From Ferrovum sp. JA12 (GTDB lineage Bacteria; Pseudomonadota; Gammaproteobacteria; Burkholderiales; Ferrovaceae): a stretch of DNA of 64,000 nt. The number at the start of each line of letters is the position of its first letter. Position 1 is the stretch's first letter. This document shows positions 49,064 through 58,658 of this stretch, one piece after another. Location: NCBI RefSeq assembly GCF_001431705.1, contig NZ_LJWX01000002.1:62001-126000 (forward strand), written 5' to 3'. The notes below the pieces were generated by a model. It did not search any database. It was given only the letters and a program-made list of their open reading frames with translations, and had not been told where the DNA came from. The translations under genes were made by a program, and so were the position numbers.

Positions 49064-49662
49064 CTGATCAGTTGTGCTAAAGGCAGGCGAATAAAGTCTG
49101 CCTCTAGCGTATTAAGTTCTTCATCACGCTGTTTAACTGATAAGCCTGCCATTAAGTCTGATTCATGGATTAACTCAATCCAACCTTGCAATGCCCTTAA
49201 CTCAGCCTCATTCAGTGTGTGATCAAGCTCAATACATATTCCCATCCAGTGACAACCGCCAATGGCAGCTATCAATGTTTCCATACTCAACTCTGTGGGC
49301 AGATGATCGGGATTGATTACAGCGCAGGTAGGATACAGATCGGTGAGATGACTCGTGTCAGCCAACACACTGACCAGGTTTCCTGGTGGGCGAATAGGGA
49401 GCATGATGATGTCAACGGCCGCCGCTGACAGAGTTTCAATGGCCTCAATCCAGCGCGCGCTCTCTAAGGGGATTTCACCACAAAAAGCTCCCACAGGACA
49501 CACGTCCTCAAACTCTTTAGTGATTAAACGTAATTCACTTAAGGACATGCAGGATTGGCTATCAGTGGGATGAATGGCCTCGATTAATTGGGCCCCGTGT
49601 TGCCGAGCTAATTTGGCGTCATTAAGATGGTGAATACCTACCATGAATGTGCTGACTAACAT
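49060..49662 (-). CDS. Uncharacterised TIM-barrel-like protein, possibly MfnB/DUF556-related
   Basis: A 200-residue soluble protein. Repeating beta-alpha pattern and spacing suggest a short TIM barrel. The start ([24 protein letters not shown]) and the end ([25 protein letters not shown]) resemble in layout the 4-hydroxymethyl-furan phosphate synthase family (DUF556/MfnB), but the catalytic Lys expected in a D-V-K-x-P context is not seen. It is therefore either a diverged member or a different barrel. No function is claimed. It lies between alaS (convergent) and a DUF465 gene 10 nt upstream. Confidence 0.5.
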   Translation of the reverse strand: MLVSTFMVGIHHLNDAKLARQHGAQLIEAIHPTDSQSCMSLSELRLITKEFEDVCPVGAFCGEIPLESARWIEAIETLSAAAVDIIMLPIRPPGNLVSVLADTSHLTDLYPTCAVINPDHLPTELSMETLIAAIGGCHWMGICIELDHTLNEAELRALQGWIELIHESDLMAGLSVKQRDEELNTLEADFIRLPLAQLIS

Positions 49663-49672
49663 TGTAAGGACC

Positions 49673-49864
49673 TTATGCTGGAATATCAGGGGTTTGTGAA
49701 CGCTCTAACTGATCAATGTGGTCTTTTAATTTCAATTTTAATTTTTTTAACCGTCGGATTTCTAACTCATTATTAGAATGTTGCATAAGGACATGGATTT
49801 GTTGGTCAAGGTGAAGATGCTGATCTCTTAGTGATTTTATATAGTCAGTGGTTAGCATCATCAC
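49673..49864 (-). CDS. DUF465/YdcH-family small coiled-coil protein
   Basis: A 63-residue helical protein. It has the family pattern of a heptad-rich helix: LRDQHLHLDQQIHVL, then IRRLKKLKLKLKDHIDQL, which is typical of DUF465. The function is unknown. The start may be the first or the third Met codon. It is placed between the TIM-barrel gene and panC, all on the minus strand, with short gaps. Confidence 0.8.
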   Translation of the reverse strand: MMMLTTDYIKSLRDQHLHLDQQIHVLMQHSNNELEIRRLKKLKLKLKDHIDQLERSQTPDIPA

Positions 49865-49873
49865 ACTCCTTTT

Positions 49874-50707
49874 TTAATTTAATGCAATTTCTAGATTATC
49901 AATGAGTCGAGTTTTTCCTAGCCTAGACGCACCTAGCACTACCAGTTGTGTCTCATCGGGGGTAGTGAGACGTAAATGATCTTGAGCACGAATGGCGATG
50001 TAGTCTGTATGCCATCCCCGTGAGTTGAGATAAGCAGTGGCTACTTTTTCTAAAGTAGTATAATCCTTGTAGCCTGCAAGAATGGCTTTTTTAATGGCCA
50101 TTAACTGCCCATAGAGTTGCACGGCTTCTTCTCTTTCTGTGGGATTGAGATAACTGTTGCGAGAACTTAAGGCAAGCCCATCAGGAGCTCTTACCGTTTC
50201 CGCCGGTACTATTTCAATGGGAAGCGCTAATTGTGTCACCATGTCTTTTAGAACCAAATACTGTTGGTAGTCTTTTTTACCAAAAATAGCGATTTGGGGT
50301 TGTACCATATTAAATAGTTTGAGGACTACCGTGGCCACACCCCGGAAATGTCCGGGACGAAATGCTCCCTCTAAGAGATGCTGTAATCCTGAAGGATCCA
50401 CCGTGTATTCTTGAACGGTAGGATAGATTTCCTTTTCATCTGGAGCGAAGACTACATCGCAACCTGCATCCAATAAATATTTACAATCATTCTCTAAAGT
50501 GCGGGGATAACGATTAAAATCTTCACTTGGTCCAAATTGTAAACGGTTAACAAAAATACTGGTTACCAAACAATGAGTATGAGGTTTGACTTCTTTGATA
50601 AGTTGAATATGACCTGCATGAAGGTTACCCATGGTGGGGACCAGGGCAACATTTTTTTCATGGGCTAGTCTTTCACGTAATTGTTTAACAGTAGTAATAA
50701 CATCCAT
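49874..50707 (-). CDS. panC: Pantothenate synthetase
   Basis: A 277-residue enzyme that joins pantoate and beta-alanine with ATP. It shows LVPTMGNLHAGHIQLI (the HIGH-like signature), VTSIFVNRLQFGPSEDFNRYPRT, GHFRGVATVVLKLFNMVQP, FGKKDYQQ and LALSSRNSYL. panB, often next to it, is not found between it and the deoxynucleoside kinase. A separate panB and panD are expected elsewhere. Confidence 0.96.
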   Translation of the reverse strand: MDVITTVKQLRERLAHEKNVALVPTMGNLHAGHIQLIKEVKPHTHCLVTSIFVNRLQFGPSEDFNRYPRTLENDCKYLLDAGCDVVFAPDEKEIYPTVQEYTVDPSGLQHLLEGAFRPGHFRGVATVVLKLFNMVQPQIAIFGKKDYQQYLVLKDMVTQLALPIEIVPAETVRAPDGLALSSRNSYLNPTEREEAVQLYGQLMAIKKAILAGYKDYTTLEKVATAYLNSRGWHTDYIAIRAQDHLRLTTPDETQLVVLGASRLGKTRLIDNLEIALN

Positions 50708-50748
50708 AGCTTTTCAATTGACATAATTTGTCATATTGTCTCATGCCT

Positions 50749-51393
50749 TTAACCACGATTAAAGAATTCTCGACGACTTCTTATTTGCTGTATGCGTGAT
50801 AACAACAGTTGATAGTCTTGAGGTTCGTCTGCAAAATTGAGATTATCACTGTTGACGATTAATAATGGTGACGCCTCGTAATCATGAAAAAATTGTGCAT
50901 AACTACTTGCTACTGATCGTATGTATTTTTCTGAAATCGGTTTTTCAACAAACCATCCGCGGCGATCAAGGCGTTCGATTAACACATCCGCTGAAGCTTG
51001 AAGATAAATAACCAAGTCTGGAGTTGGGGTGGCCGGCCTTAAGTGCTGATACATGTGCTGATATAACTCAAACTCATCATTAGCCAGATTGAGTTTGGCA
51101 AACAATAAATCTTTGTCCAGTAAGAAATCAGACACCGTAGGAGACTCAAATAAATCTCGTTGTTTAATGGTGGAAGCCTGCAAAGATCTTTGTAATAAAA
51201 AAAACATTTGGGTGGTAAAGGCGTAGCGCTCTGGTTGTCGATAAAAACGCTCTAAAAAAGGATTTGATTCAGCATCCTCAAGCATAATCTCAGCATTGAG
51301 TGTGGTGGCCAATAGCTTGGCCAGTGTTGTTTTTCCCACAGCAATGGGCCCTTCAATTGCAATATAGCGGTAACGTTCACCAAGGGTATTCAT
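50749..51393 (-). CDS. Deoxynucleoside kinase family protein
   Basis: A 214-residue kinase of the deoxyadenosine/deoxyguanosine kinase family. The P-loop IEGPIAVGKTTLA is followed by EDAESNPFLERFYRQPERYAFTTQMFFLLQRSLQ, and then DLVIYLQASADVLIERLDRRG, which includes the lid. The substrate base is not predictable. In betaproteobacteria this gene usually lies between folK and panB/panC, as here. It overlaps folK by 4 nt. Confidence 0.9.
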   Translation of the reverse strand: MNTLGERYRYIAIEGPIAVGKTTLAKLLATTLNAEIMLEDAESNPFLERFYRQPERYAFTTQMFFLLQRSLQASTIKQRDLFESPTVSDFLLDKDLLFAKLNLANDEFELYQHMYQHLRPATPTPDLVIYLQASADVLIERLDRRGWFVEKPISEKYIRSVASSYAQFFHDYEASPLLIVNSDNLNFADEPQDYQLLLSRIQQIRSRREFFNRG

Positions 51394-51881
51394 AGGTGAC
51401 AGCCCTCTAATTTCACCATCTCATTTTTTTCACATTGCAGAGCAAGCTCTCTCACTTTACCGAGTCCTGGAATCATGAAGTCCTTGGCAATATCGTTGAA
51501 AGGCACCAATACAAAAGCCCTATTAAACATTCTTGGATGAGGAATGGTGAGCTCGTCATCGTGATAACTTAACTGATCATAGGCTAAAATATCTAAATCT
51601 AAGGTGCGTGGAGCATTGGCAAATGTTCTGACACGCCCATGCTGCTCTTCAATATGTTGCATATGTTTAAGTAATTCTTTGGGCTCGAGGGTGGTGTTTA
51701 CTTCAATGACGGCATTAATAAAATCAGGTTGATGTAAGTAACCTACTGGTTTGGTGACATAAAATGGAGAAACATGGACCAATTGACTATGTGGTAGAGC
51801 ACTTAAACTGTGAATCGCTCTTTTTAGCTGGTCCATTGGTAGGCATTGGTTACTGCCAAGGCCAATAAAAACCTGACTCAT
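51390..51881 (-). CDS. folK: 6-hydroxymethyl-7,8-dihydropterin pyrophosphokinase
   Basis: A 163-residue enzyme in folate synthesis. It has the start VFIGLGSNQCLPMDQLKRAI, FYVTKPVGYLHQPDFINAVIEV, the ARTLDLDIL motif (RTLDLDIL) with the Mg-binding Asp pair, and IPHPRMFNRAFVLVPF. Its ATG overlaps the pcnB stop, and its stop overlaps the kinase start. It probably works with folP elsewhere. Confidence 0.96.
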   Translation of the reverse strand: MSQVFIGLGSNQCLPMDQLKRAIHSLSALPHSQLVHVSPFYVTKPVGYLHQPDFINAVIEVNTTLEPKELLKHMQHIEEQHGRVRTFANAPRTLDLDILAYDQLSYHDDELTIPHPRMFNRAFVLVPFNDIAKDFMIPGLGKVRELALQCEKNEMVKLEGCHL

Positions 51882-53191
51882 GCCTTGGGCTTCCTGCGTT
51901 GACGGGAGTGGGGTTTATCGCTTTTGATTAATAGCGCTTCACGCCCCTCAGTTGGGGCCTGTTGAAAGGCTGTCCACCATTGTGCTAGCGAGGCATCCAC
52001 CTCACCTGATTGGCTGCGCAGTACTAAAAAGTCATACCCTGCACGAAAACGGGGGTGTTGCAATAATCTAAAGGGACGTTGTCCTGAGCGCTGTTCAAAA
52101 CGGGGTTGTAATCCCCAGATTTCTTTCATGGTGCCTTCAAAGCGTTTTGGAATCATCAACACTTCGTCTTGCGTGGTTAGCACATCCTGTGTGGCGGCAA
52201 ACAAGGCGGGTAAGTTTTTTTCCCCTTTGTTCAGATAATTTTGCCAGCGTTCGTGAAGGCTAGGCCACAATAAAGTAGCCATTAAAAAGCTAGGGGATAC
52301 CCCCATATCTTCTTTAATACGTAAGTCCGTATTACTCAGTGCCTGTTGCACAAAGAGTTTGTTTTTCTCATTAAGGAGAGACTTATCCAGAGAAGGAATC
52401 AAATAGTTAAGAAGGTTAAGCGAACTTAACTGCTCAAGGCTTTTGGTGGCGTGCCCTGACAATAGAATTTTTAATAGCTCATCAAATAAGCGTGACTCGG
52501 GAACATTAAGTAATAATTCGCTAAGCTCGCTAATGGGCGCTTTACAGGATGGATCAAGAGTGAAATTAAGTTTGGCACAAAAGCGCGCAGCCCTTAACAT
52601 TCGGACAGGATCCTCACGGTAGCGCTGAGTGGGATCCCCGATCATGGTGATGTGTTTGTGTTTAAGATGTTTTACGCCATTAAAGTAATCTAACACTATA
52701 TTTTTTTGGGGATCATAAAATAAGGCGTTAATAGTAAAGTCGCGTCGCTCTGCATCCTCCTCAAGACTTCCGAATACGTTATCTCGTGTGAGGCGCCCAT
52801 GCTCATCGGCTTGTTGATGTTGTGAATTGAGGTCGGCCTTTGCTCGGAAGGTGGATACTTCGACGATTTCTTGGCCACATTGAACATGAACAATTTGAAA
52901 GCGGCGGCCAATAATCCGAGAGCGGCGTATTAATTTTTTAACTTGCTCTGGGGTTGCGCTAGTGGCCACATCAAAGTCTTTTGGCGTTTGTTGCAGCAGT
53001 AAATCACGAACCGCCCCACCCACTATGTAAGCCTGATGTCCCGACTCTTGTAATTGTTTAATCACAGACAGAGCACACTGACTAATGTGTGATTTATCTA
53101 TTTGGTGGGTGCCAGCATGAATAACCGTTGCTGTCACGGAAGAGTGAGTCTTAGGACGTTTAAATACTTTGGCAATAAACTTTTTTATCAT
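51878..53191 (-). CDS. pcnB: Poly(A) polymerase I
   Basis: A 437-residue nucleotidyltransferase that adds poly(A) tails to RNA for decay. It shows AYIVGGAVRDLLLQQTPKDFDVATSATPEQVKKLI, with the metal-binding D-x-D, and EEDAERRDFTINALFYD and REDPVRMLRAARFCAKLNF, and has a basic C-terminal tail (SRQRRKPKA) as in PAP I. It is separated from CCA-adding enzymes by the long N-terminal leader and RRRxIGRRFQIVHV. The HAD gene precedes it by 3 nt. Confidence 0.94.
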   Translation of the reverse strand: MIKKFIAKVFKRPKTHSSVTATVIHAGTHQIDKSHISQCALSVIKQLQESGHQAYIVGGAVRDLLLQQTPKDFDVATSATPEQVKKLIRRSRIIGRRFQIVHVQCGQEIVEVSTFRAKADLNSQHQQADEHGRLTRDNVFGSLEEDAERRDFTINALFYDPQKNIVLDYFNGVKHLKHKHITMIGDPTQRYREDPVRMLRAARFCAKLNFTLDPSCKAPISELSELLLNVPESRLFDELLKILLSGHATKSLEQLSSLNLLNYLIPSLDKSLLNEKNKLFVQQALSNTDLRIKEDMGVSPSFLMATLLWPSLHERWQNYLNKGEKNLPALFAATQDVLTTQDEVLMIPKRFEGTMKEIWGLQPRFEQRSGQRPFRLLQHPRFRAGYDFLVLRSQSGEVDASLAQWWTAFQQAPTEGREALLIKSDKPHSRQRRKPKA

Positions 53192-53194
53192 AAT

Positions 53195-53869
53195 TTAACG
53201 TAATGAAATAATCTGCCATCCTCGATATTGCGCATGAGCTAACAGCGTTTCGTCAGGATCTACGGCTATAGGGCAACTGACTTTTTCGAGTAAAGGCAGG
53301 TCATTAAGAGAGTCGGAGTAGAAAACGGTATCGTTATATTCATCCCAACTTTGGTTTAACGAGTGTAACCATTGTGTAACTTTAGTGATTTTACCCGCTT
53401 GAAAACAAGGAATGCCTAATATTTTACCTGAGTATTCGCCATTATCGAGTACTTCAGGTTCAGTGGCGACCAAGTGTTCGATCGTTAGCAAGTTGGCTAT
53501 GGGCCTTGTCACAAAGCTGTTGGTGGCAGTCACGATGGCCATTAAACTGGCTTTTTCTTTTTCAGTGGCAATAATGGCTTTAGCTTTGTCGGTGATCAAC
53601 GGAGTGATTCGAGTTTCAAGAAATTCTCTGTGCCAAAGATTGAGTTGTTGTCGACTATAGCGCGCTAAAGGGCTTAATTGGAAGTCTAAGAAAACATCAA
53701 TATCCAAACGACCAGACCGATAATCCTCATAGAAAGCCAGATTTTTAGCTTCATAGGTACTGCGGTCATGAACCCCTTTACTGGCTAGGAATAACCCCCA
53801 CTCAAAATCACTGTCGCCACTTAATAAGGTGTTATCTAAATCAAATAATACTAAACGCTTGTTAGTCAT
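53195..53869 (-). CDS. HAD-superfamily IB hydrolase (SerB-like)
   Basis: A 224-residue phosphatase of the HAD-IB class. The motifs are LFDLDNTLLSGDSD (DxDxT), IVTATNSFVT (motif II), a Lys in GKITKVTQW and YSDSLNDLPLLE (motif IV). Related proteins hydrolyse phosphoserine or similar metabolites; the substrate is not known. The position between hda and pcnB is conserved in betaproteobacteria. Its ATG overlaps the hda stop. Confidence 0.88.
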   Translation of the reverse strand: MTNKRLVLFDLDNTLLSGDSDFEWGLFLASKGVHDRSTYEAKNLAFYEDYRSGRLDIDVFLDFQLSPLARYSRQQLNLWHREFLETRITPLITDKAKAIIATEKEKASLMAIVTATNSFVTRPIANLLTIEHLVATEPEVLDNGEYSGKILGIPCFQAGKITKVTQWLHSLNQSWDEYNDTVFYSDSLNDLPLLEKVSCPIAVDPDETLLAHAQYRGWQIISLR

Positions 53870-54546
53870 ACTGAGAGCTCTTTTAAATTGTTTAATGCAT
53901 CACGTACTAAGGGCATTGTAATCGGTTTATGTAAAGACAGCGACCAACGATTGAGTTCCTCGAGAACTTGTAGCAAGGAGCGAATATCTCTTTGCCAGCG
54001 CTGTAATAAGTATTGGGCAAGTTCGTTAGACAGATGAAATCCTAAGTTAATCGCATGTTTTTGTAAGGCTTCCACTTTATTTTCGTCACTTAAGGCATGT
54101 AAGCGGAGTACTAGGCCCCAACTGAGTCGGGTACTTAAATCGGGTAATAGGGATAATTGATGGGGTGGAGCATCACCACTGACTAATAGGCGCAACCCTT
54201 CTTCTCGTCTTTCATTAAAACGATTAAATAAACTCACTGCCCCCTCGCTACTTAAGCGTTGTACATCATCTATCAGCAGAAAAGGAGATTGTGACTCCTT
54301 AAGGATGGTTTCTGGTGTGGCGGCAATAAACTCTATGTTGTGTTGGTGTTGTGTTAACAGTTCCTTAAGAGCCGTTAATAAATGACTTTTACCGCTGCCA
54401 CTCTCTCCCCAAAGATACACTAAAGGATCCCCAATCCTTTGAGTCCAGTTCTTTAATAGGAGAATGTTTTCATGGTTTTTACCGATAACGAAATTATCAA
54501 AACTCGGTTGATGAAGAGGGGGTATTTCAAGGACCAATTGACGCAT
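53866..54546 (-). CDS. hda: DnaA regulatory inactivator Hda
   Basis: A 226-residue DnaA-like AAA+ protein that with the DNA clamp stimulates DnaA-ATP hydrolysis to prevent re-initiation. It shows an N-terminal clamp-binding-like peptide MRQLVLEIPPL, WGESGSGKSHLL, LIDDVQRLSSEGAVSLFN and LSTRLSWGLVLRLHAL, and the RWQRDIRSLLQVLEEL C-terminal part. It is DnaA without the origin-binding domain. It overlaps the HAD gene by 4 nt. Confidence 0.92.
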   Translation of the reverse strand: MRQLVLEIPPLHQPSFDNFVIGKNHENILLLKNWTQRIGDPLVYLWGESGSGKSHLLTALKELLTQHQHNIEFIAATPETILKESQSPFLLIDDVQRLSSEGAVSLFNRFNERREEGLRLLVSGDAPPHQLSLLPDLSTRLSWGLVLRLHALSDENKVEALQKHAINLGFHLSNELAQYLLQRWQRDIRSLLQVLEELNRWSLSLHKPITMPLVRDALNNLKELSV

Positions 54547-54558
54547 TGTAGGATTGAT

Positions 54559-55596
54559 TTAATCTGATCGAAGATGTTTGAGGATGATTTTGACGCTAGC
54601 TGCCATGGGTAGTGCAATTAAGATACCAAAAAAACCCAATAACCGACCAAAAGCTAGTAAGGAAAAAATAACCATAACAGGATGTAAACCAATCCTCTCT
54701 CCCACCACCCTTGGGGTCACAAGCCAAGCTTCTATGACGTGACCAATAATAAACACCATAATAATGGAAGAGGTAAGGGAAAAGCTTGGGTCTTGAGCGA
54801 TACTTGCAATTAAGGCTAATAAAAAACCTGTAAACACACCAAGATAGGGAATAAAAACTAGGGTGCCTGTTAACAATCCAAGCGCATAGCCTGCTGATAA
54901 GTGCACAACCGACAAACCAACGCTATAAAATAATGCCATTATAAGCATGACTAATAACTGACCACGCAGGTACTGTCCAAGAACCTTATCGATTTCCTTA
55001 GCGATGAGTGTGACTCTTTCTTGCTGATTGGCTGGGAAGAGGGTGAGTAAAAAAACCACCACTTTTTCCCAATCTTTGGTGAGGTAAAAAAATACCACAG
55101 GGATAAGCAATAAACTTAATAATGACTCGATAAGAATGGCGCTGCCGTGTGTGGCCGATTGAACCAATTTATCAACGTGACTATTTGAAGAATGGAGATA
55201 GTCCAGCACGTTAGTTCTTATTTTCGAGATATCAAGCCAAGGATTGTCTGAGGTTAAGTTCGGGATATCCGGTAACGGTCCTTGTTTTAGTCTATCCACA
55301 ATCGTAGGCAATTGTTGAATAAGCTGATTGATTTCATGGAACAAGAGAGGTAACACCACAAGGAGGATTAGGCTCAAAAACCCTAATAAAATACTGAGTA
55401 CAATAAAAGTACTTAGCACTCTTGGTATTCTTATATTTTCTAAAAAACGCACCACGGGAAAAAATAAGTAGGTCAGCAAAATGGCTGCAGCAAAGGGCAT
55501 CAATATGGCTGAAAGTGAGTATATTAGCCATAAAACAAATAAGATTGCCACCAAGCCCCAAGGGGTAGATGCAGAAAAAGGGTTATTTCGTGCCAT
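54559..55596 (-). CDS. AI-2E/PerM-family transporter
   Basis: A 345-residue membrane protein with about seven to eight membrane segments. It has the PerM signature regions, such as FPVVRFLENIRIPRVLSTFIV and YLGVFTGFLLALIASIAQDP with the GxxHPVMVIFSLLAFG segment. Relatives move autoinducer-2 or ions; the substrate is not known. It lies between hda and the divergent purM, the usual order. Its ATG complement ends at 55596, about 55 bp from purM. Confidence 0.85.
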   Translation of the reverse strand: MARNNPFSASTPWGLVAILFVLWLIYSLSAILMPFAAAILLTYLFFPVVRFLENIRIPRVLSTFIVLSILLGFLSLILLVVLPLLFHEINQLIQQLPTIVDRLKQGPLPDIPNLTSDNPWLDISKIRTNVLDYLHSSNSHVDKLVQSATHGSAILIESLLSLLLIPVVFFYLTKDWEKVVVFLLTLFPANQQERVTLIAKEIDKVLGQYLRGQLLVMLIMALFYSVGLSVVHLSAGYALGLLTGTLVFIPYLGVFTGFLLALIASIAQDPSFSLTSSIIMVFIIGHVIEAWLVTPRVVGERIGLHPVMVIFSLLAFGRLLGFFGILIALPMAASVKIILKHLRSD

Positions 55597-55689
55597 TTAG
55601 GTTAAAATAATCAAACGAATCATAATTAACCTATTCTAACAGGTCAAACAGTGATGTCACTCAGTCTGACTATAAATTTGGAGAGTTTT

Positions 55690-56748
55690 GTGTCTGAAAG
55701 TTCAAATTCCCCCTTGTCCTACCGTGATGCAGGTGTAGATATTGACGCTGGAGATGCCTTGGTTGAGAGGATTAAGCCATTGGCAAAGCGTACCCTTCGC
55801 CCTGAGGTAATTAGCGGTATCGGTGGTTTTGCTGCATTAGTTGAAATTGGGAAACGCTTTGTGGAGCCAGTGTTGGTGTCGGGTACAGATGGTGTTGGAA
55901 CCAAGCTTAAGTTGGCTTTTGAGTTAAATCGACACAATAGTGTGGGCATAGATTTAGTGGCCATGAGTGTTAATGATATTTTAGTGCAAGGGGCGGAGCC
56001 CTTATTTTTTCTTGATTACTTTGCTTGTGGTCATTTAGACGTAGAGACGGCTAGCAGCGTCATTGGTGGAATTGCTCAGGGTTGTGAAGAATCAGGTTGT
56101 GCCTTAATTGGTGGCGAAACTGCTGAGATGCCTGGCATGTATCCAGACGGTGAGTATGATCTTGCTGGTTTTGCTGTGGGGGTAGCTGAAAAAAGTAAAT
56201 TGATCAACGGTAAGAGTATTGTCGCTGGCGATGTGGTCATTGGATTGGCTTCTAGTGGTCCGCATTCTAATGGTTATTCCCTGATCAGAAAAATAGTTGA
56301 ACGCTCTGGTCTGTCTTGGGACAGCCCTTTTCCAGCAGAGGATTATCCAGGACAAAGCTTGGGTGATGTGTTAATGCGTCCTACTGCACTTTACGTAAAA
56401 CCTATTTTGTCTTTAATGAATAGTGTTACAGTTAAGGGGATGGCACATATAACAGGTGGTGGGTTGGTGGATAATGTTCCGCGTGTACTACCAGAGGGGT
56501 TGCAAGCAGAGATTCACTCTAGTCAATGGCAACGCCCAGCCGTATTTAATTGGCTAAAAACCATAGGCCAAGTTGAGGAAGATGAGATGCATCGTGTGTT
56601 CAATTGTGGTATTGGCTTTGTGGTCATTGTATCCGCCGATGAGCAACAGTCCACCTTAACGCATCTCGCGCAGTATGACGTCAAAGCTTCTCCTATAGGG
56701 GTGATTAAACTACGTCAGTTAAATCAACCTGCAACTGTAGTCCTTTAA
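55690..56748 (+). CDS. purM: Phosphoribosylformylglycinamidine cyclo-ligase
   Basis: A 352-residue AIR synthetase, the fifth step of de novo purine synthesis. It shows [64 protein letters not shown] and [21 protein letters not shown]. The GTG at 55690 (VSESSNSP) is taken as the start because GGAG lies 6 nt upstream and it fits the usual MSES-type start; an upstream ATG would add 13 residues. purN follows after 1 nt. Confidence 0.96.
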   Translation: MSESSNSPLSYRDAGVDIDAGDALVERIKPLAKRTLRPEVISGIGGFAALVEIGKRFVEPVLVSGTDGVGTKLKLAFELNRHNSVGIDLVAMSVNDILVQGAEPLFFLDYFACGHLDVETASSVIGGIAQGCEESGCALIGGETAEMPGMYPDGEYDLAGFAVGVAEKSKLINGKSIVAGDVVIGLASSGPHSNGYSLIRKIVERSGLSWDSPFPAEDYPGQSLGDVLMRPTALYVKPILSLMNSVTVKGMAHITGGGLVDNVPRVLPEGLQAEIHSSQWQRPAVFNWLKTIGQVEEDEMHRVFNCGIGFVVIVSADEQQSTLTHLAQYDVKASPIGVIKLRQLNQPATVVL

Positions 56749-56749
56749 C

Positions 56750-57400
56750 GTGTCTGAACAATCACCGATTGTTATTCTGATATCAGGTCGTGGCTCGAAT
56801 ATGCGAGCCATTCTAGAAGCCCAACTACCCGTTACGGTAGCTGCCGTTATCAGTAACGAGCCCGAGGCGGAGGGGCTGATCTTTGCCCGTGAAATGGGGA
56901 TTGCTACGCGTCTTTTAGACCACCGTTCATTCCCAAACCGCCTTGACTATGACAAAAAATTAATTGATGTGATTGAAGAGTATGCCCCTGGATTGGTAGT
57001 GTTGGCGGGATTTATGCGTATTCTAACGCCTCTATTCGTCAACCATTTCAAGCACAGGTTAATTAATATCCACCCATCATTATTACCCGCCTTTACAGGC
57101 TTACATACCCATCAACGAGCGCTTAAAGCTGGTGTTAAGGTTCACGGTTGTACCGTTCATTTTGTGACAGAAGAATTAGATGCTGGACCCATCGTGGCTC
57201 AAGCTGCAGTTCCTGTATTGTCTCAAGATGACGAAAACTCCTTAGCCCAACGCGTGTTAAATGAAGAACATATCATTTATCCGCGAGTTATCAATTGGTG
57301 GGCCCAAGGACGTTTACAGTGGAGAGATAATCATACCGTGGTTATAGTGCCCTTTGACAACCCGCAGCAGGCCCTAATAGCTCCAAGCTTAAACTCATGA
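56750..57400 (+). CDS. purN: Phosphoribosylglycinamide formyltransferase
   Basis: A 216-residue GAR transformylase using 10-formyl-tetrahydrofolate. It has ILISGRGSNMRAIL, GFMRILTPLFVNHF, the INIHPSLLPAFTGLHTHQRALKAGVKVHGCTVHFVTEELDAGPIVAQ motif with catalytic Asn, His and Asp. It starts with GTG one base after purM and ends with ATGA overlapping the methyltransferase, so it forms a purMN-methyltransferase unit. Confidence 0.96.
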   Translation: MSEQSPIVILISGRGSNMRAILEAQLPVTVAAVISNEPEAEGLIFAREMGIATRLLDHRSFPNRLDYDKKLIDVIEEYAPGLVVLAGFMRILTPLFVNHFKHRLINIHPSLLPAFTGLHTHQRALKAGVKVHGCTVHFVTEELDAGPIVAQAAVPVLSQDDENSLAQRVLNEEHIIYPRVINWWAQGRLQWRDNHTVVIVPFDNPQQALIAPSLNS

Positions 57401-58647
57401 CAAGCCCCATACATTTAAACCAATTTCAAGCCTTAATCGATGCCTTAAACGAGGTGCTGACCTTTGTCCGCCCAGCTGATGCGGTATTAAGACAATTTTT
57501 TCGTGAGCAGTCGAAAATTGGGGGGCATGATCGACGATATATAGTTGAAACTGTGTATGGTGTTCTGCGACACGCAGAGAGTTTAACGCCATTCGCTCCT
57601 CTGCACGCCGCTCGACGTTTGGCGTTACTCTTTCATATGAAAATTGAAGGCAGAAGTTTGCGAGATTTAGAAAAACTATGTTCAGAAGAAGAGCTTCGCT
57701 GGTTAAAGGAAGTTAAGGCGGCTGGTTTGCCCCCGTCATTGTCAGTACAAACAGGATTACCCGAATGGGTACTTGAAAAGCTAAAGCCTATTTATAATGA
57801 GCAGGACTTGTTAACCTTAGGCCGTTCAATGATGCATGAGGCACCCCTTGATATTCGTGTGAATACGTTTTTAGTGAGCCGAGAGGATGTTCTGAACGAG
57901 TTACTGGGAATGGGCTTGAAGGTCAGCGTAACCCCTCACTCCCCTTTTGGATTAAGGCTTGAAGGGCGACCCTCCTTACAAGATTTAATACTGTTTAAAA
58001 AAGGGTACTTTGAGATTCAAGATGAGGGCAGTCAGTTGTTAGGTGTAATGCTGGCCCCTAAAAGACGGGATTTAGTCATAGACTTTTGCGCTGGGGCGGG
58101 GGGGAAGACACTGTTGATTGCCACGCTGATGCAAAATCTGGGTAGAGTGTACGCTTTTGATGTATCGGCTAAGCGTTTAGATCAACTAAAACCACGGTTA
58201 AAACGCTCGGGTTTGTCAAACATTATGCCGGTTTTGATTGAAAATGAGCGAGATCAAAGGGTAAAACGTTTACGTGGTAAAGCGGATCGGGTGTTGGTGG
58301 ATGCTCCCTGTAGTGGTTTGGGAACCTTAAGACGTAACCCTGACCTGAAGTATCGTCAAAGCGCAGAGGGTATTGATGAATTGGTGGTAAAGCAAAGAGC
58401 CATATTAGAGTCCGCTGCGCAATGTGTGAAGCCAGGTGGGCTGCTCATGTATGCAACCTGTAGTATATTGCCAGAAGAAAATGAAGGGCAGGTACAGTGG
58501 TTCTCTGAAAAACATCAGGACTTTGAATTAACAGAAGTGAATCTTCCAGAGTTGGGCATGACAAGCGGACATTTTTTACAGTGTTTACCCCATCAACAGG
58601 GTACCGATGGTTTTTTTGCTGCCATGTGGCAACGTAAAATGAATTAG
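57397..58647 (+). CDS. RsmB/NOP-family RNA (cytosine-5) methyltransferase
   Basis: A 416-residue SAM-dependent enzyme. The N-terminal part resembles a NusB-like RNA-binding domain. The catalytic Rossmann domain has DFCAGAGGKTLLIATLM, VLVDAPCSGLGTLRRNPDLKYR with the motif IV Cys and MYATCSILPEENEGQV with the motif VI Cys. These are the two cysteines of m5C methyltransferases. It might act on rRNA or tRNA; the gene next to purN is a common betaproteobacterial RsmB-like paralogue rather than rsmB itself. Confidence 0.9.
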   Translation: MTSPIHLNQFQALIDALNEVLTFVRPADAVLRQFFREQSKIGGHDRRYIVETVYGVLRHAESLTPFAPLHAARRLALLFHMKIEGRSLRDLEKLCSEEELRWLKEVKAAGLPPSLSVQTGLPEWVLEKLKPIYNEQDLLTLGRSMMHEAPLDIRVNTFLVSREDVLNELLGMGLKVSVTPHSPFGLRLEGRPSLQDLILFKKGYFEIQDEGSQLLGVMLAPKRRDLVIDFCAGAGGKTLLIATLMQNLGRVYAFDVSAKRLDQLKPRLKRSGLSNIMPVLIENERDQRVKRLRGKADRVLVDAPCSGLGTLRRNPDLKYRQSAEGIDELVVKQRAILESAAQCVKPGGLLMYATCSILPEENEGQVQWFSEKHQDFELTEVNLPELGMTSGHFLQCLPHQQGTDGFFAAMWQRKMN

Positions 58648-58658
58648 GGAGTATTTGG

